Below, one piece after another: positions 34,144-43,127 of a stretch of 64,000 bases of DNA. The translations under genes and the position numbers were made by a program. This DNA is from a virus. The stretch lies in IMG/VR virus record IMGVR_UViG_3300037337_000170, positions 62,001-126,000 of that record. One strand, written 5' to 3'. Position 1 is the first letter of the stretch; the number at the start of each line of letters is the position of its first letter. Below the pieces are notes generated by a model. The model ran no database searches. It was given only the letters and a program-made list of their open reading frames with translations, and was not told the origin of the DNA.

Positions 34144-34593
34144 ATGATGTCACTAAAGCAAAAAACAGTCAATGCATTTTGCAAAGCTCTTTTCGATACG
34201 GAATTAGTTATGTTGAGAATAATGTTGGGGGTTTCAGAATTTTTTTGGGCCACACTTCTTTTTTGGCCTGGTGATTCATTTTCACAGCCATATTATTCTA
34301 GTATCAGCAAATATGTCGATGAAACACAATTAGCCACAATATTCATGGTATTTGCCTTAACTCAATTTTATATAATTTTTACTGAAAAATTTCACTGTAA
34401 GTTTTCCCAGGGCTTTGCTTGCTTTAGTGCGTTTCTATGGTGTATTACAATAATGTCTGTTTTTATTTCCGTATATCCACCGCCATCTCAAATAGGTGGA
34501 GAAATAGTGCTAATGTTTGGCGCAATTTGGGTATGGTTACGGCCCATGATTCTCTACCACGGTATAAAAAATGCAAGAAAACAATCCCAATAA
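34144..34593 (+). CDS. membrane protein, about four transmembrane segments
   Basis: 149 residues from ATG 34144 (a second ATG follows at 34147; the open frame reaches further up only through a TTG). Hydrophobic stretches at about 28-42, 66-82, 93-112 and 118-138. No catalytic motif seen. It overlaps the next gene by 23 bases. Similar proteins occur near lysis or fibre genes of T4-like phages, so a role in lysis or superinfection exclusion is possible but not shown. Confidence 0.6.
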   Translation: MMSLKQKTVNAFCKALFDTELVMLRIMLGVSEFFWATLLFWPGDSFSQPYYSSISKYVDETQLATIFMVFALTQFYIIFTEKFHCKFSQGFACFSAFLWCITIMSVFISVYPPPSQIGGEIVLMFGAIWVWLRPMILYHGIKNARKQSQ

Positions 34594-34939
34594 TGATCTT
34601 GACAGACAGATATTGAACAGAGATATAGGATTATTGGATCAATCGACCAAGGAACTACTGGCATTGGTAACTCAGATTAATGAGAGAACTCGTGACATCG
34701 AAAAGAACATTAAAGCCCTTTCTACCGCATATGTAAAAAACGACTTGGGTGAACCCGACTATGATGGTCATAGAAAGTCACATATCCAAATGGATAAGGA
34801 AGCTGATTTAGTTGAAAATTATAAAAAAGGAATCACTGAAACAATAATAACATGGTTGGTCACGGGCCTAATGATTGTATTAGCTTCTGGTGCTATGGAA
34901 ACTATACGGCACTATCTTTCTGCGGGTGTTACCAGATAA
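34571..34939 (+). CDS. coiled-coil protein with C-terminal membrane anchor
   Basis: 122 residues. Residues about 10-55 are a heptad-like helix (LDRQILNRDIGLLDQSTKELLALVTQINERTRDIEKNIKAL, in parts). Then comes a KNDLGEPDYDGHRKSHIQMDKEADLVENYKKG motif known from many phage membrane proteins, and a transmembrane segment at about 93-110 (IITWLVTGLMIVLASGA). The layout resembles XhlA-type haemolysin/holin helpers. Overlaps the previous membrane gene. Confidence 0.6.
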   Translation: MQENNPNNDLDRQILNRDIGLLDQSTKELLALVTQINERTRDIEKNIKALSTAYVKNDLGEPDYDGHRKSHIQMDKEADLVENYKKGITETIITWLVTGLMIVLASGAMETIRHYLSAGVTR

Positions 34940-34973
34940 GTAATAGTATGATTACTAATTTAAAGAATATGAA

Positions 34974-35090
34974 ATGTTAGCAGTTCCTATAACCCGTGCA
35001 TCTGATCTGAAAATTCAGTTACAAAAGGCTAAGGTTTTAATACAGACTCAACGAATTATTGCACAACAACTTATTAAGGCCTGCACATGA
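34974..35090 (+). CDS. 38-residue small protein
   Basis: MLAVPITRASDLKIQLQKAK..., Gln/Lys/Leu-rich helix. Its stop overlaps the next ATG as ATGA, and the start follows the previous stop by 34 bases. Short size limits certainty, but the tight coupling suggests it is translated. Confidence 0.5.
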   Translation: MLAVPITRASDLKIQLQKAKVLIQTQRIIAQQLIKACT

Positions 35091-35296
35091 CCGTAGAAGC
35101 TGAATTAGCCGCATTGACCGACCAGACCACACAATTGCTTGATGTGGTTTTTCAATTAAAAAGTGGAGTTGCCGCACAAATAGCAGCGGCTGTATTACTT
35201 TCGGAAAATGCTACGCAAATCCCCTTAATAAATATTTCGACGACGTTCATAAAGTCGCAAACAGATTTTATTAATTATGTAGGACAAAGACCATGA
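35087..35296 (+). CDS. short fibre-like protein
   Basis: 69 residues. MTVEAELAALTDQTTQLLDVVFQLKSGV is related to the start of the next protein (MSIEAEVALLTSAVQAQTSAV), so the two are tandem relatives of a fibre N-terminal helical domain. Overlaps both neighbours by four bases. Likely a small fibre or fibre-base part. Confidence 0.6.
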   Translation: MTVEAELAALTDQTTQLLDVVFQLKSGVAAQIAAAVLLSENATQIPLINISTTFIKSQTDFINYVGQRP

Positions 35297-35889
35297 GCAT
35301 AGAAGCAGAAGTTGCACTATTAACTAGTGCCGTACAGGCGCAAACATCTGCTGTTGTTTCTCAACAATTGACAGTTACAAATGCAATTATTGCAATTGCA
35401 TCGACGACCAGTAGAGTTAATGCCCTTGCGGAAGTAGAAAATACTTCCGATGCTGATAAACCTGTTAGTACAGCAACAGCAGCATCTATTGCACTCAAAC
35501 AGGATATTTTAGACTCAACTAACATTAAAACAGTAAACGGTTTATCTCTACTAGGCACTGGTAATGTCATTATTCCCAGAGGTGCTACTTCACTTACTGC
35601 ATTAGATTACGATAGTAGAGGAACATTACGTGATATTCCCGTAACAGAATATTTGCTAGATGATAGCGTTGTAATTGAAGGTCTTGGATTATTCATGTTT
35701 GTATCTACTCAATTAGAACCGGATGATGACGAGACATGTATAACTGCTGCCGGAACAACGGGGCAGTGGATTTTAAAAACACCAGCCTATGACTTATTAG
35801 CAGCATATAGTTTAATTGATGATGAAATTCGAGACGAATTTCAAGAAACCGAATCGATTAGATTCTCTACCTACACAAATTCAATATAA
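35293..35889 (+). CDS. tail fibre protein
   Basis: 198 residues: N-terminal helical repeat (about 1-50), then ALAEVENTSDADKPVSTATAASIALKQD, a classic phage fibre linker, then TNIKTVNGLSLLGTGNVIIP, related to the module duplicated in the fibres at 60 and 5062. The C-terminal part (RDIPVTEYLLDDSVVIEGLGLFMFVSTQLEPDDDETCITAAGTTGQWIL) resembles a head-fold found in fibre tips. Starts in an ATGA overlap. Confidence 0.7.
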   Translation: MSIEAEVALLTSAVQAQTSAVVSQQLTVTNAIIAIASTTSRVNALAEVENTSDADKPVSTATAASIALKQDILDSTNIKTVNGLSLLGTGNVIIPRGATSLTALDYDSRGTLRDIPVTEYLLDDSVVIEGLGLFMFVSTQLEPDDDETCITAAGTTGQWILKTPAYDLLAAYSLIDDEIRDEFQETESIRFSTYTNSI

Positions 35890-35902
35890 TAGGAAATATA
35901 TA

Positions 35903-37543
35903 ATGTCAACACTACGCGGCTATAGATTACTAAACGCATTAGAGAATGGAACAGTCACTGGTTCTGAATTACAAACAATTCTTACAGATAGTGGTAGACT
36001 AGCCGAGCTAAAAGTACTATTTGCTCGTCCCGGTCAAGCTAGGCGGGCAGCAGCATCGGGGACGGTTGTCGATGCAGTTGTCGATAGTCAGATTGCTAGA
36101 AATACAGTGTTTAAAGACGCCTCAGCAAAAAATTCAATTATGTATCAAGCTATCGTCGCTGATGCGAATTCGGTGGCAACGGTATCGGTTAATTTACCTA
36201 GCATGACTGAAATAGAACTGAATGCAATTACTTGGAATCAGTGGGTGGTAGGTGAATTTTTTGAGGTCAATTCAAAAAATGTAATTCAGATTTTCGCCGG
36301 CACAGAAAGCTTTGCTTCTATTCAATTACTAATAGCCAATGAAACGGCTCAAAATTTAGTCGCTGGTAGTCGGCAGGCAATTCGTACAGCGGTAGCGAGT
36401 GCACCTACTATGACGGCAATTGCAGCCAGTGGTGGTATGATGGCCGATGTTGCCGGATCAGTACAAGCAATTGGTATTGTTGCGGCTAACGGCGGTGCCA
36501 TGACTATTATTGCAGCCAGCCCAACCGCTATGGGCGCAATTACCCCAGTAGCAACAGCTATGAGTTTAATTTCAAATAGTGCGCCCGGTATTCAAGCAGT
36601 TTATGCCAATGATAACGCTTGGATTGCATTCAAGGCGAGTGCCAGTTTCGCAGCCAATATTGTTGCAGTTATTTCTAAGCTCGCCGGTATTACATCTACA
36701 TTTACATCAGTTGATGCCATTATTGCTAATGCCGCGGCATTAACTTTGGTAAATGCAAATGCTGGCGCCTCTAATGCGTTAACCACAAACAGCGCTGCCT
36801 TGGCCGCATTGTCTGCTAGTTCTAACTTTCCTATTATCGCAAATAATGCGCCTGTGTTGGCAGCACTGGCCGGCAATAGCACGGCAATTTTAAACTTGGC
36901 TGGTAATAGCAACTTTACGTTTGTTGCTGGTAATACCGCCGTGATGACTGCCTTTGCGGCCAACTCAGCAGCAGTCACTGCACTAGGCAATAATAGTGGG
37001 AACTTTGCCATTGCCACAAACACACCAGTTGCAATCGGAGCATTGACTGGCAATCAAGCTGCAATGACCAACTACATTAGCAACAATGCCACATTAGCAG
37101 CATTGTTTGGGTCATCCAGCGCACGCGGCGCAATGTTTACATCTGCCATTGTTATCAATACCATTGCTTCAACCGCCAGCGCATTGACATATCTCAAAGT
37201 GACTTCGGGACTCAAGAAAGAAACATTTTCAACAACGGTACCTAATGGAGCCGGTCGGGGAGGATTATTTGAACCATTCGGCGGCGGTGTTCCTTCCAAG
37301 GTATTGGTGCTGGCAGTACGGCAGGCTGGCATTGCAGCCATTCCAACAGATTATCAATTGGCAACTGGTGCAGCCGGAGCAGTAGCCGGCGCGGCGTTTA
37401 CGACGGCGGGAGTAGCAGCACTAGCAGCAGATCAGTTTCCTCAAGCACACATTGCCACGTATTCTAACCTCACAGTAAAAACTGCAGCCGCGGTGATTGC
37501 GATTACCGGGGTTCTAGGTGTCCAATATATTGATATGACTTAA
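35903..37543 (+). CDS. long Ala/Asn-repeat fibre or adhesin
   Basis: 546 residues from ATG 35903 with AGGAAAT upstream; the open frame further up only shadows the previous gene. After an N-terminal helical part (about 1-130) come about 25 imperfect repeats of ~13 residues built on NS-x-A-x-x-A-L-A-x-x or NAPVLAALAGN, covering roughly residues 140-430, which should form a repetitive solenoid or shaft. The C-terminal ~100 residues (VPNGAGRGGLFEPFGGGVPSKVLVLAVRQAGIA) form a separate head. Base composition is more GC-rich than nearby genes. Probably a receptor-binding structure of the second fibre cluster. Confidence 0.6.
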   Translation: MSTLRGYRLLNALENGTVTGSELQTILTDSGRLAELKVLFARPGQARRAAASGTVVDAVVDSQIARNTVFKDASAKNSIMYQAIVADANSVATVSVNLPSMTEIELNAITWNQWVVGEFFEVNSKNVIQIFAGTESFASIQLLIANETAQNLVAGSRQAIRTAVASAPTMTAIAASGGMMADVAGSVQAIGIVAANGGAMTIIAASPTAMGAITPVATAMSLISNSAPGIQAVYANDNAWIAFKASASFAANIVAVISKLAGITSTFTSVDAIIANAAALTLVNANAGASNALTTNSAALAALSASSNFPIIANNAPVLAALAGNSTAILNLAGNSNFTFVAGNTAVMTAFAANSAAVTALGNNSGNFAIATNTPVAIGALTGNQAAMTNYISNNATLAALFGSSSARGAMFTSAIVINTIASTASALTYLKVTSGLKKETFSTTVPNGAGRGGLFEPFGGGVPSKVLVLAVRQAGIAAIPTDYQLATGAAGAVAGAAFTTAGVAALAADQFPQAHIATYSNLTVKTAAAVIAITGVLGVQYIDMT

Positions 37544-37559
37544 TCACTGGGTGTTTCCA

Positions 37560-37967
37560 ATGCCAATATACATAGTGACCAGTAACGGCATGCCTATTGA
37601 GGCCACAGAATCTTTTATGAGCGATAATTTTCCAGGAAATTATACTCTGTTTCCTGAACCACCTTGGGCACGTCTAATCGATATCGGGCCATTTTACGAC
37701 CGGTTTGCAAAGTCTAAAATGCCCATATTAACTAGTGAGGATCTTACTATAAAGGGTATTATTCGGGATTTAAATATCCGTCAGTGGGTGGATCTGACAC
37801 GATTAGAGGTTATTCAAGCAGTTAATTTTATAAGCACTATAGTACCCAGTCTAACACAAGATTTAAAAGTGTCAGTTTTAACCGATCCAGTAACACCTGA
37901 TGAGCAGTTCGCATTAAGAAAAGTCTTTTTTCATGAAAATAGCATTCTATACCGGCAACAATTCTAA
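37560..37967 (+). CDS. conserved small protein of the second fibre cluster
   Basis: 135 residues from ATG 37560 (GTG 37551 is an in-frame alternative; neither has a strong ribosome-binding site). It contains TEFMSDNFPGNYTLFPEPPW-like and IGPFYDRFAKSKMPILTSEDLTIKGIIRDLNIRQWVDL stretches. No family recognised. It overlaps the cysteine-peptidase gene by 35 bases. Confidence 0.55.
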   Translation: MPIYIVTSNGMPIEATESFMSDNFPGNYTLFPEPPWARLIDIGPFYDRFAKSKMPILTSEDLTIKGIIRDLNIRQWVDLTRLEVIQAVNFISTIVPSLTQDLKVSVLTDPVTPDEQFALRKVFFHENSILYRQQF

Positions 37968-38391
37968 TAGCACATTTGCAGTTCGTGCCGGATGCTGGTT
38001 AACTAAACTTGCTCAAAAGGGGCCATATGGTCATGTAACACACTGTGAGGCTATTCATGCTGAGTATGGTGACGGGTGTGTTCTAATAGCAGGGGCAAGC
38101 CATCGATATCGAGGTGTAAGATCCAAAAAAATAAAGCTAGATCTTGCAAAATGGATAATAGTTGATGTACCGCAGTGGGATGTTAATCGTTCACTTGAAC
38201 TACTAAATAATACCCGTGGGCAACCATATGATTGGTCCGGTGCTATTGCTACGGTATTACCCGGAAAAGAAGATGCAATTTCTTGGTTCTGTAATGAGTG
38301 GGTATCCAAGCCATTTCTTTTGTCATCTTCTAATTTCGGTCCCCATCAACTAGCAGCAATTTGCTTATCCATCGGAAGTATTGTAAAGTGA
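37933..38391 (+). CDS. permuted papain-like cysteine peptidase, paralogue of 4460
   Basis: 152 residues. His in YGHVTHCEAIH (about residue 35-38) and Cys in SWFCNEWVSKPF (about residue 121) keep the permuted order. The shared block KKIKLDLAKWIIVDVPQWD aligns with KRIKLDPAKWRIDE of the enzyme at 4460, and QPYDW with MRYDW. Both copies are in fibre operons, suggesting a virion-linked role. The GTG of the next gene overlaps its stop (GTGA). Confidence 0.65.
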   Translation: MKIAFYTGNNSNSTFAVRAGCWLTKLAQKGPYGHVTHCEAIHAEYGDGCVLIAGASHRYRGVRSKKIKLDLAKWIIVDVPQWDVNRSLELLNNTRGQPYDWSGAIATVLPGKEDAISWFCNEWVSKPFLLSSSNFGPHQLAAICLSIGSIVK

Positions 38392-38774
38392 ATGAACTTA
38401 ATGCCGTTGCTGATCGGAATAAAAACTATGTGGCAATTCTTGCCCGTAATGGGCTTTCTTTGCTAGGCGATATTAGTATGACCGAGACAAATGTTCCAGG
38501 TTACTATTCTGGTACAGTTCCTATTGGTACCCCAGAAGGTGTGTATGATGTTCTAATTTTGGATGTTACTACAAGAGATATAAATTCCTCAGGTACACTC
38601 AATTGGAATGGAACTATAGAGATAGATGTAACTAAGATGGTAAATGAATTACATATATTAAATGGATTACAGATTGGTGCACCTCTTTTGGTCACAGAAA
38701 ATTTCAGAACAGCAGGAAATATCTCTCAGACTATTGAGTCCACAGCAAGTAATACAGTAGTAATAAGAACTTAA
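38388..38774 (+). CDS. small virion protein, unknown
   Basis: 128 residues from GTG 38388, chosen because it overlaps the upstream stop as GTGA. Beta-rich: YVAILARNGLSLLGDISMTETNVPGYYSGTVPIGTPEGVYDVLILD, then a C-terminal helix-strand region. This resembles small head-to-tail or fibre-adapter proteins. The next gene starts one base before its end. Confidence 0.55.
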   Translation: MNELNAVADRNKNYVAILARNGLSLLGDISMTETNVPGYYSGTVPIGTPEGVYDVLILDVTTRDINSSGTLNWNGTIEIDVTKMVNELHILNGLQIGAPLLVTENFRTAGNISQTIESTASNTVVIRT

Positions 38775-39139
38775 TGTTCTATCATCAAAGTGCAGCCCTT
38801 CAGGGATTATACCCTGGAGTTGTTACAACTGCTTCTATAGCCAGTCAGGGGCTATTTGAGTTTGAGATAATTATTACCCCGGTGGTTAGCGCAGCTGGCG
38901 GGGGTGGATATGTACCATCATTCCAAGGTAAACCAGAGCGTTATAGAGTTAAAGTTCGGGTAAAAATAAATAATGTGTGGTCTGAGGACGAATTAATAGT
39001 AGATGATACTGAAGCTAGAGTGATTGCCAAGTTTCGTGGAATCACAGACTTCACGGAAAATGAAATAATGATTGCCGTTAATGGTATTCAAATACACGAG
39101 TCTGCGATTTCAGTAATGATAAATAATAAAAGAACTTAG
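38774..39139 (+). CDS. small virion protein, unknown
   Basis: 121 residues, with a GGGGYVPSFQGKPERYRVKVRVKINNVWSEDE central part and VIVDDTEARVIAKF-like strands after it. Coupled to the previous gene. No known family; position suggests a virion role. Confidence 0.55.
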   Translation: MFYHQSAALQGLYPGVVTTASIASQGLFEFEIIITPVVSAAGGGGYVPSFQGKPERYRVKVRVKINNVWSEDELIVDDTEARVIAKFRGITDFTENEIMIAVNGIQIHESAISVMINNKRT

Positions 39140-39146
39140 GCTTCCT

Positions 39147-40262
39147 ATGACAATTGCAACTCTTAAACTAGATTCCCCGTCAACTCTAACATTTGATGTG
39201 GCTATTACCGGAGCATCCGGTGTCCCAGAAGCTAGATTTATTATTGAAGATAAAGAATTTAGTATTTCATATCCCTGTTTTCAGACCAATGAGGGAGTTG
39301 AAGTGGAAATCAAGGGTCTAAAAAATATTCTTCGGGCCGGAGATTATCAGGCCAGACTAGAAATTGTATTAGAAAATAAATTGTATGTGCCACTTCGTGA
39401 TGTAATTACATTTGAACCTACAGTTGAGATTGCCGCATCAAAACCCACTAAGCAACTTAAGGAATCTATTGTAATGGGGAAGGTCACAGTAAAGGTAACT
39501 GAATCTATTCATACACCTATTAATGAGTCCTTTCTACGTAAGACTCAGGCTGCAATGATTATTGCACAATCACTAAAATATACACCAGAGCAAAATGAAT
39601 CGGCTCAAGAGACTATTGATAGCGCCATAAGAAATTCTGGATCAATGTCTGAGAATCAGCTTAAAACACTCCAGGAAATGCTTAAGTTAGCAGAGTCGGT
39701 AGGTGTGGATGTTTCTAATATAGCATTGCCTGTTTTAACCGAGTCAAAAGTCCCTGAAACCGAAGAGGACGAGTCTGAAGCAGAATTAGAAGATATGGTT
39801 AATGGTGTCACCGACTGGGAACACATTATCCATGCCTATGATAATGATGAATTGGTAATGATCGATTCCGAGACGGGTGAAATTCTTGATCACGATTTAA
39901 CTGATGATCTAAATGAGTCAGATGAATTAAACGAAGTATTATCACGAGCCGAACGAATTAAGGCCAAGATTAGATTTGCCAGGACTGCTAACAAGCGTCA
40001 ACGTGCTACTCGAATTGCACTAAAGCGCCATAGCTCTAATGCGACTATTAATACTAGAGCCCGCCGCTTGGCAATTAATTTAATGAAAACCAAACTTGCA
40101 CGTGGTAAACCATTGGCAGGCATGAGTGTTCCAGAAAAAATGCGTATTGAAAAAATTATTGAACAGCGTTCTAAATTAGTGGGTCGATTGGCCTTAAAGT
40201 TAACCAGTCGTATTCGTAATATTGAAAAATCCAGATTGGCCCACAAAGCCGTAACCAAATAA
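39147..40262 (+). CDS. internal/structural head protein with basic C-terminus
   Basis: 371 residues. Residues 1-90 form an Ig-like beta domain (STLTFDVAITGASGVPEARFIIEDKEF in parts). The middle has several L-x-E sites and a module EMLKLAESVGVDVS related to the repeats in the protein at 29769. The C-terminal ~105 residues are strongly basic (LSRAERIKAKIRFARTANKRQRATRIALKRHSS; RSKLVGRLALKLTSRIRNIEKSRLAHK, in parts), a domain widespread in aquatic T4-like phages and likely to bind DNA or sit on the portal/core. Probably a head-interior protein. Confidence 0.6.
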   Translation: MTIATLKLDSPSTLTFDVAITGASGVPEARFIIEDKEFSISYPCFQTNEGVEVEIKGLKNILRAGDYQARLEIVLENKLYVPLRDVITFEPTVEIAASKPTKQLKESIVMGKVTVKVTESIHTPINESFLRKTQAAMIIAQSLKYTPEQNESAQETIDSAIRNSGSMSENQLKTLQEMLKLAESVGVDVSNIALPVLTESKVPETEEDESEAELEDMVNGVTDWEHIIHAYDNDELVMIDSETGEILDHDLTDDLNESDELNEVLSRAERIKAKIRFARTANKRQRATRIALKRHSSNATINTRARRLAINLMKTKLARGKPLAGMSVPEKMRIEKIIEQRSKLVGRLALKLTSRIRNIEKSRLAHKAVTK

Positions 40263-40272
40263 AGGTATTAAC

Positions 40273-41451
40273 ATGACAGATATAAGCAAAACTTCCTTCA
40301 AGGATTACATCGTGGTACATGAATCGGTAATTGAAGATATTGATAGGCAACTAGAAGAAATGATGTCTCAGAAACAAGCTCGAGATGCTCATGTTGGTGG
40401 CATGAAACGGGCTGAGGACGAAACTAAAGATTCACAGGCTAAGCACCCAAAGGGGAGTAAAGTCGTCCTTTCTGGTAATCGTATTGCTACAGTCACCGGT
40501 CATAATGGTACCACAGTCAATACAGATCTTGGCGATCACCATATGACAAAGGTTAGAGCCCTTAAAGAGAATGAGGAAATTGTAGAATCATTTACTGTAA
40601 AAAACGCCGCCGGTAAAGTAGTTCATACCGCCTACTCAGAAAATGCGGCCCGTGCTAAAGCAATTGAACTATCTAAAACCGGTGAAAAACACACCTCCGG
40701 CTTTGATCGTCAAGCGATGGTTAAGGAATCCGACGATCTAGAAGAAGCTACTCTGACCCACCACAGTGCCGACTGGGACGACCGGTCCGCAAAATATAAC
40801 AGTGTTAAGCACCATGGTAAGGATGGCGCAGGAGCTGATGTCTACACTGCCGTACACGAGTACGGTCATCACACCGCCCTTGTTGTAAAGAATGGTAAGC
40901 TTGTTGCTTCTACCAAGGAAAAAACTAGCGAGGCGATTAAGGCGCGAGCCAAGAAGGCCGTGGATTCAAAGAAGACTCATTACTGGGATACACCGGGTGA
41001 TTCTTGGTACAATGCACACCACAGCGGCGGTGCACCAAAAGCCAATCATGTCGAGATTCATGAAGCCGCATTCGACTGGGGTAAAACCAAGCCAGATGTA
41101 TCAAGGTTTTTTGGTAAGGGTAAAAAGTCAGATACGAAAAAATCTGAAGGTGGCCTAATCCATAAGGGAACTTACGGTTCAGAAGATCACCGTGCACCTA
41201 ATTCTGTAAATACACCAAAGGAAAAGCAATCTGTAGGTCGCCCAGCTGGCGCATACGGTGGTGCTTATAAAATTGACAAGGGTGCTCGCGACAGTCAAGA
41301 ATATAAAGATGCTTTATCTGCAAAAGTTCGTGCTGCAAAGGCTCAAGGCTTTGAGGATCGAACCTACTTCAAGGATCTAATGAATGCGTCTCTACTAAAC
41401 CATGCTAAATATTTGGCCAAAAAAGCCGATGACGAAGCCAAAAATAAATAA
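40273..41451 (+). CDS. internal head protein candidate
   Basis: 392 residues, starting MTDISKTSFKDYIVVHES, which contains an SFKDYI core like the capsid-targeting leaders but without the L-x-E at residue 8-10. It is rich in His, Lys and Asp; modules include FTVKNAAGKVVHTAYSENAARAKAIELSKTG and GRPAGAYGGAYKIDKGARDSQEYKD; L-x-E sites are frequent (LKENEE, LEEA). No enzyme motif. It follows the basic internal protein and is likely packaged or scaffold-associated. Confidence 0.55.
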   Translation: MTDISKTSFKDYIVVHESVIEDIDRQLEEMMSQKQARDAHVGGMKRAEDETKDSQAKHPKGSKVVLSGNRIATVTGHNGTTVNTDLGDHHMTKVRALKENEEIVESFTVKNAAGKVVHTAYSENAARAKAIELSKTGEKHTSGFDRQAMVKESDDLEEATLTHHSADWDDRSAKYNSVKHHGKDGAGADVYTAVHEYGHHTALVVKNGKLVASTKEKTSEAIKARAKKAVDSKKTHYWDTPGDSWYNAHHSGGAPKANHVEIHEAAFDWGKTKPDVSRFFGKGKKSDTKKSEGGLIHKGTYGSEDHRAPNSVNTPKEKQSVGRPAGAYGGAYKIDKGARDSQEYKDALSAKVRAAKAQGFEDRTYFKDLMNASLLNHAKYLAKKADDEAKNK

Positions 41452-41460
41452 GGAAATAAT

Positions 41461-42255
41461 ATGTTATTCACAAATAAAGACTCACAAGCCGGTCAACCAA
41501 AAAACCTTGATGTTGGTCAAGTAAAGGGTATCGCCCTTTCTGGTACAATGAGTGGTTACGCAAACGGCGCGGTACTTACTATTTCAGCCCCGCCTACTGG
41601 CGGTGTCCAAGCAGCTGGCACTATTTTGGTAACAGCGGGTGTTATTACTGGAGTAATTATAGTCAATCCAGGTGCTGGTTACACTAGTGCGCCAACAGTT
41701 ACAGCACCTGTGGGATCCGGTGCGGTACTATCAGCTTCAGTAGCCGCTAATCTTTACGCTAACTCAGAAATCGTGTTTGTTTCCTTAGAAGAATCCCTTA
41801 TTGTATCTAATAAACTAAAAGGAATTAGTTCACCAGGTTGGTATCGTATTGTGGAAAAAATGACATCTGCCGGTAATATTACATACAAAAGCGAATGTCT
41901 TGTTGCAATGACTGTTGCGACTGCCGTGTCAACTGATGGCAAAGGTGATGATCTTGTAGTTGGCGATGTTAATATTGCTATTGCCACCCAACCTCAGGCT
42001 CAATCTGCTACAGCTCCTGGTGCGGCTTCATTTACAGTTGTAGGCACAGGTGTTACCACGTTCCAATGGCAGGTACAGGTCGGTGGTGTAGGCTCATATA
42101 TTAACGCGATAGGCGCCCCATATACCACACCAACTGCAGCCACACTTGGCATTACCAACTCTACTGGTTTAAATGGTAATCGTTATCGAGTAATTTGTGG
42201 TAATGGTGGTACAGCCCAAGTAACTTCACGCGGTGCAAGTCTAACCGTCGCTTAA
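41461..42255 (+). CDS. virion surface protein with Ig-like C-terminus
   Basis: 264 residues. The N-terminal half contains a GAGYTSAPTVTAP repeat of the type inserted in the tail sheath at 12803. The C-terminal ~85 residues (SATAPGAASFTVVGTGVTTFQWQVQVGGVGSY ... GNRYRVICGNGG) form an Ig-like domain with the W/C core. Suggests a decoration or surface-binding protein of the head or tail. Confidence 0.65.
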   Translation: MLFTNKDSQAGQPKNLDVGQVKGIALSGTMSGYANGAVLTISAPPTGGVQAAGTILVTAGVITGVIIVNPGAGYTSAPTVTAPVGSGAVLSASVAANLYANSEIVFVSLEESLIVSNKLKGISSPGWYRIVEKMTSAGNITYKSECLVAMTVATAVSTDGKGDDLVVGDVNIAIATQPQAQSATAPGAASFTVVGTGVTTFQWQVQVGGVGSYINAIGAPYTTPTAATLGITNSTGLNGNRYRVICGNGGTAQVTSRGASLTVA

Positions 42256-42257
42256 TT

Positions 42258-42611
42258 ATGATAATGTCCGAGTCAGAATTTTTCAGAGTCGCATTACACT
42301 CATACAGTAATGCGCAATGTATTTCCGTAGAGGAATTCGACTCGGATCTATCAAGAATAATGGGTGTAAAAAAACTTATTGACAAACTTGATGTCAATTG
42401 TTCTTATCGGTTGGTATTGAACAATCTAGTTATTCTTTATAATAACTTTGGTAATCATGCTACAGAGCTACTTATCTACAAATTACCGTCATATCAACTA
42501 TCAGTATTATTTCCATTTTTACTATATCTAAATCGATTGCCAATAGATGTGATAGAGTACCACAAGATTGAATTGGACGAAAAAACAATAACCGAACTAA
42601 GGAAGATATAA
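42258..42611 (+). CDS. conserved small T4-like protein (DUF7207-like)
   Basis: 117 residues. The pattern C-x-S-V-E-EF-x-x-DL-x-RI...KK-L-I...L-x-x-R-L-V-LN-x-L-V-I-LYN-x-FG is found in many aquatic T4-like phages next to the gene that follows here. Function unknown. It overlaps its neighbour by one base. Confidence 0.65.
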   Translation: MIMSESEFFRVALHSYSNAQCISVEEFDSDLSRIMGVKKLIDKLDVNCSYRLVLNNLVILYNNFGNHATELLIYKLPSYQLSVLFPFLLYLNRLPIDVIEYHKIELDEKTITELRKI

Positions 42612-43105
42612 TGGCAGCATCAATTTTAGACAGTATGGCAGCTCTTCGAGTAGCATACCTTCTTATTAATCCAATTGAAAATACTGCAGCATATAAGTTG
42701 GGTCTAATTGATATCGATGGTAAGACAGTTAGAAAAGCCGTTACCCGAGAGGAGAAGAAATCTACTTCAATGCTACACAGATTATCCTGGAATCTAAAAA
42801 GACTTATTGGTTTAATACCGGGTGGAAGTACCAGAATCGGTTCAGCTGCCGCGGCTTTTCTTTTAATGAAAGAGGCGGTTGAGAATAATTGGTCTGAAGC
42901 TGAGTTAAACGAGCAATGTCTATCTAGATTCAATGGGTTATGTGAAGCCGAATGCCCAGAATTAGAAACACTTTTTGAAGAACTTAGTATACTTGAGGAA
43001 GATGCACCGGCTAATGCCACTGGAACTGCAGTTAGCACAAACATTCCACTAGAACGTCTATTTACCATGAGGCGACGTAAGTGGAAAGCTATAGTACTCC
43101 CTTAA
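42611..43105 (+). CDS. conserved small T4-like protein, unknown
   Basis: 164 residues, with TAAYKLGLIDIDGKTVRKAVTREEKKSTSMLHRLSWNLKRLIGLIPGG (in parts) as the conserved core, followed by an acidic stretch (LEEDAPAN). Usually paired with the previous gene in related phages. Possibly virion-associated; no function known. Confidence 0.6.
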   Translation: MAASILDSMAALRVAYLLINPIENTAAYKLGLIDIDGKTVRKAVTREEKKSTSMLHRLSWNLKRLIGLIPGGSTRIGSAAAAFLLMKEAVENNWSEAELNEQCLSRFNGLCEAECPELETLFEELSILEEDAPANATGTAVSTNIPLERLFTMRRRKWKAIVLP

Positions 43106-43127
43106 ATAAGTTTTTAGGTAACTTTAT

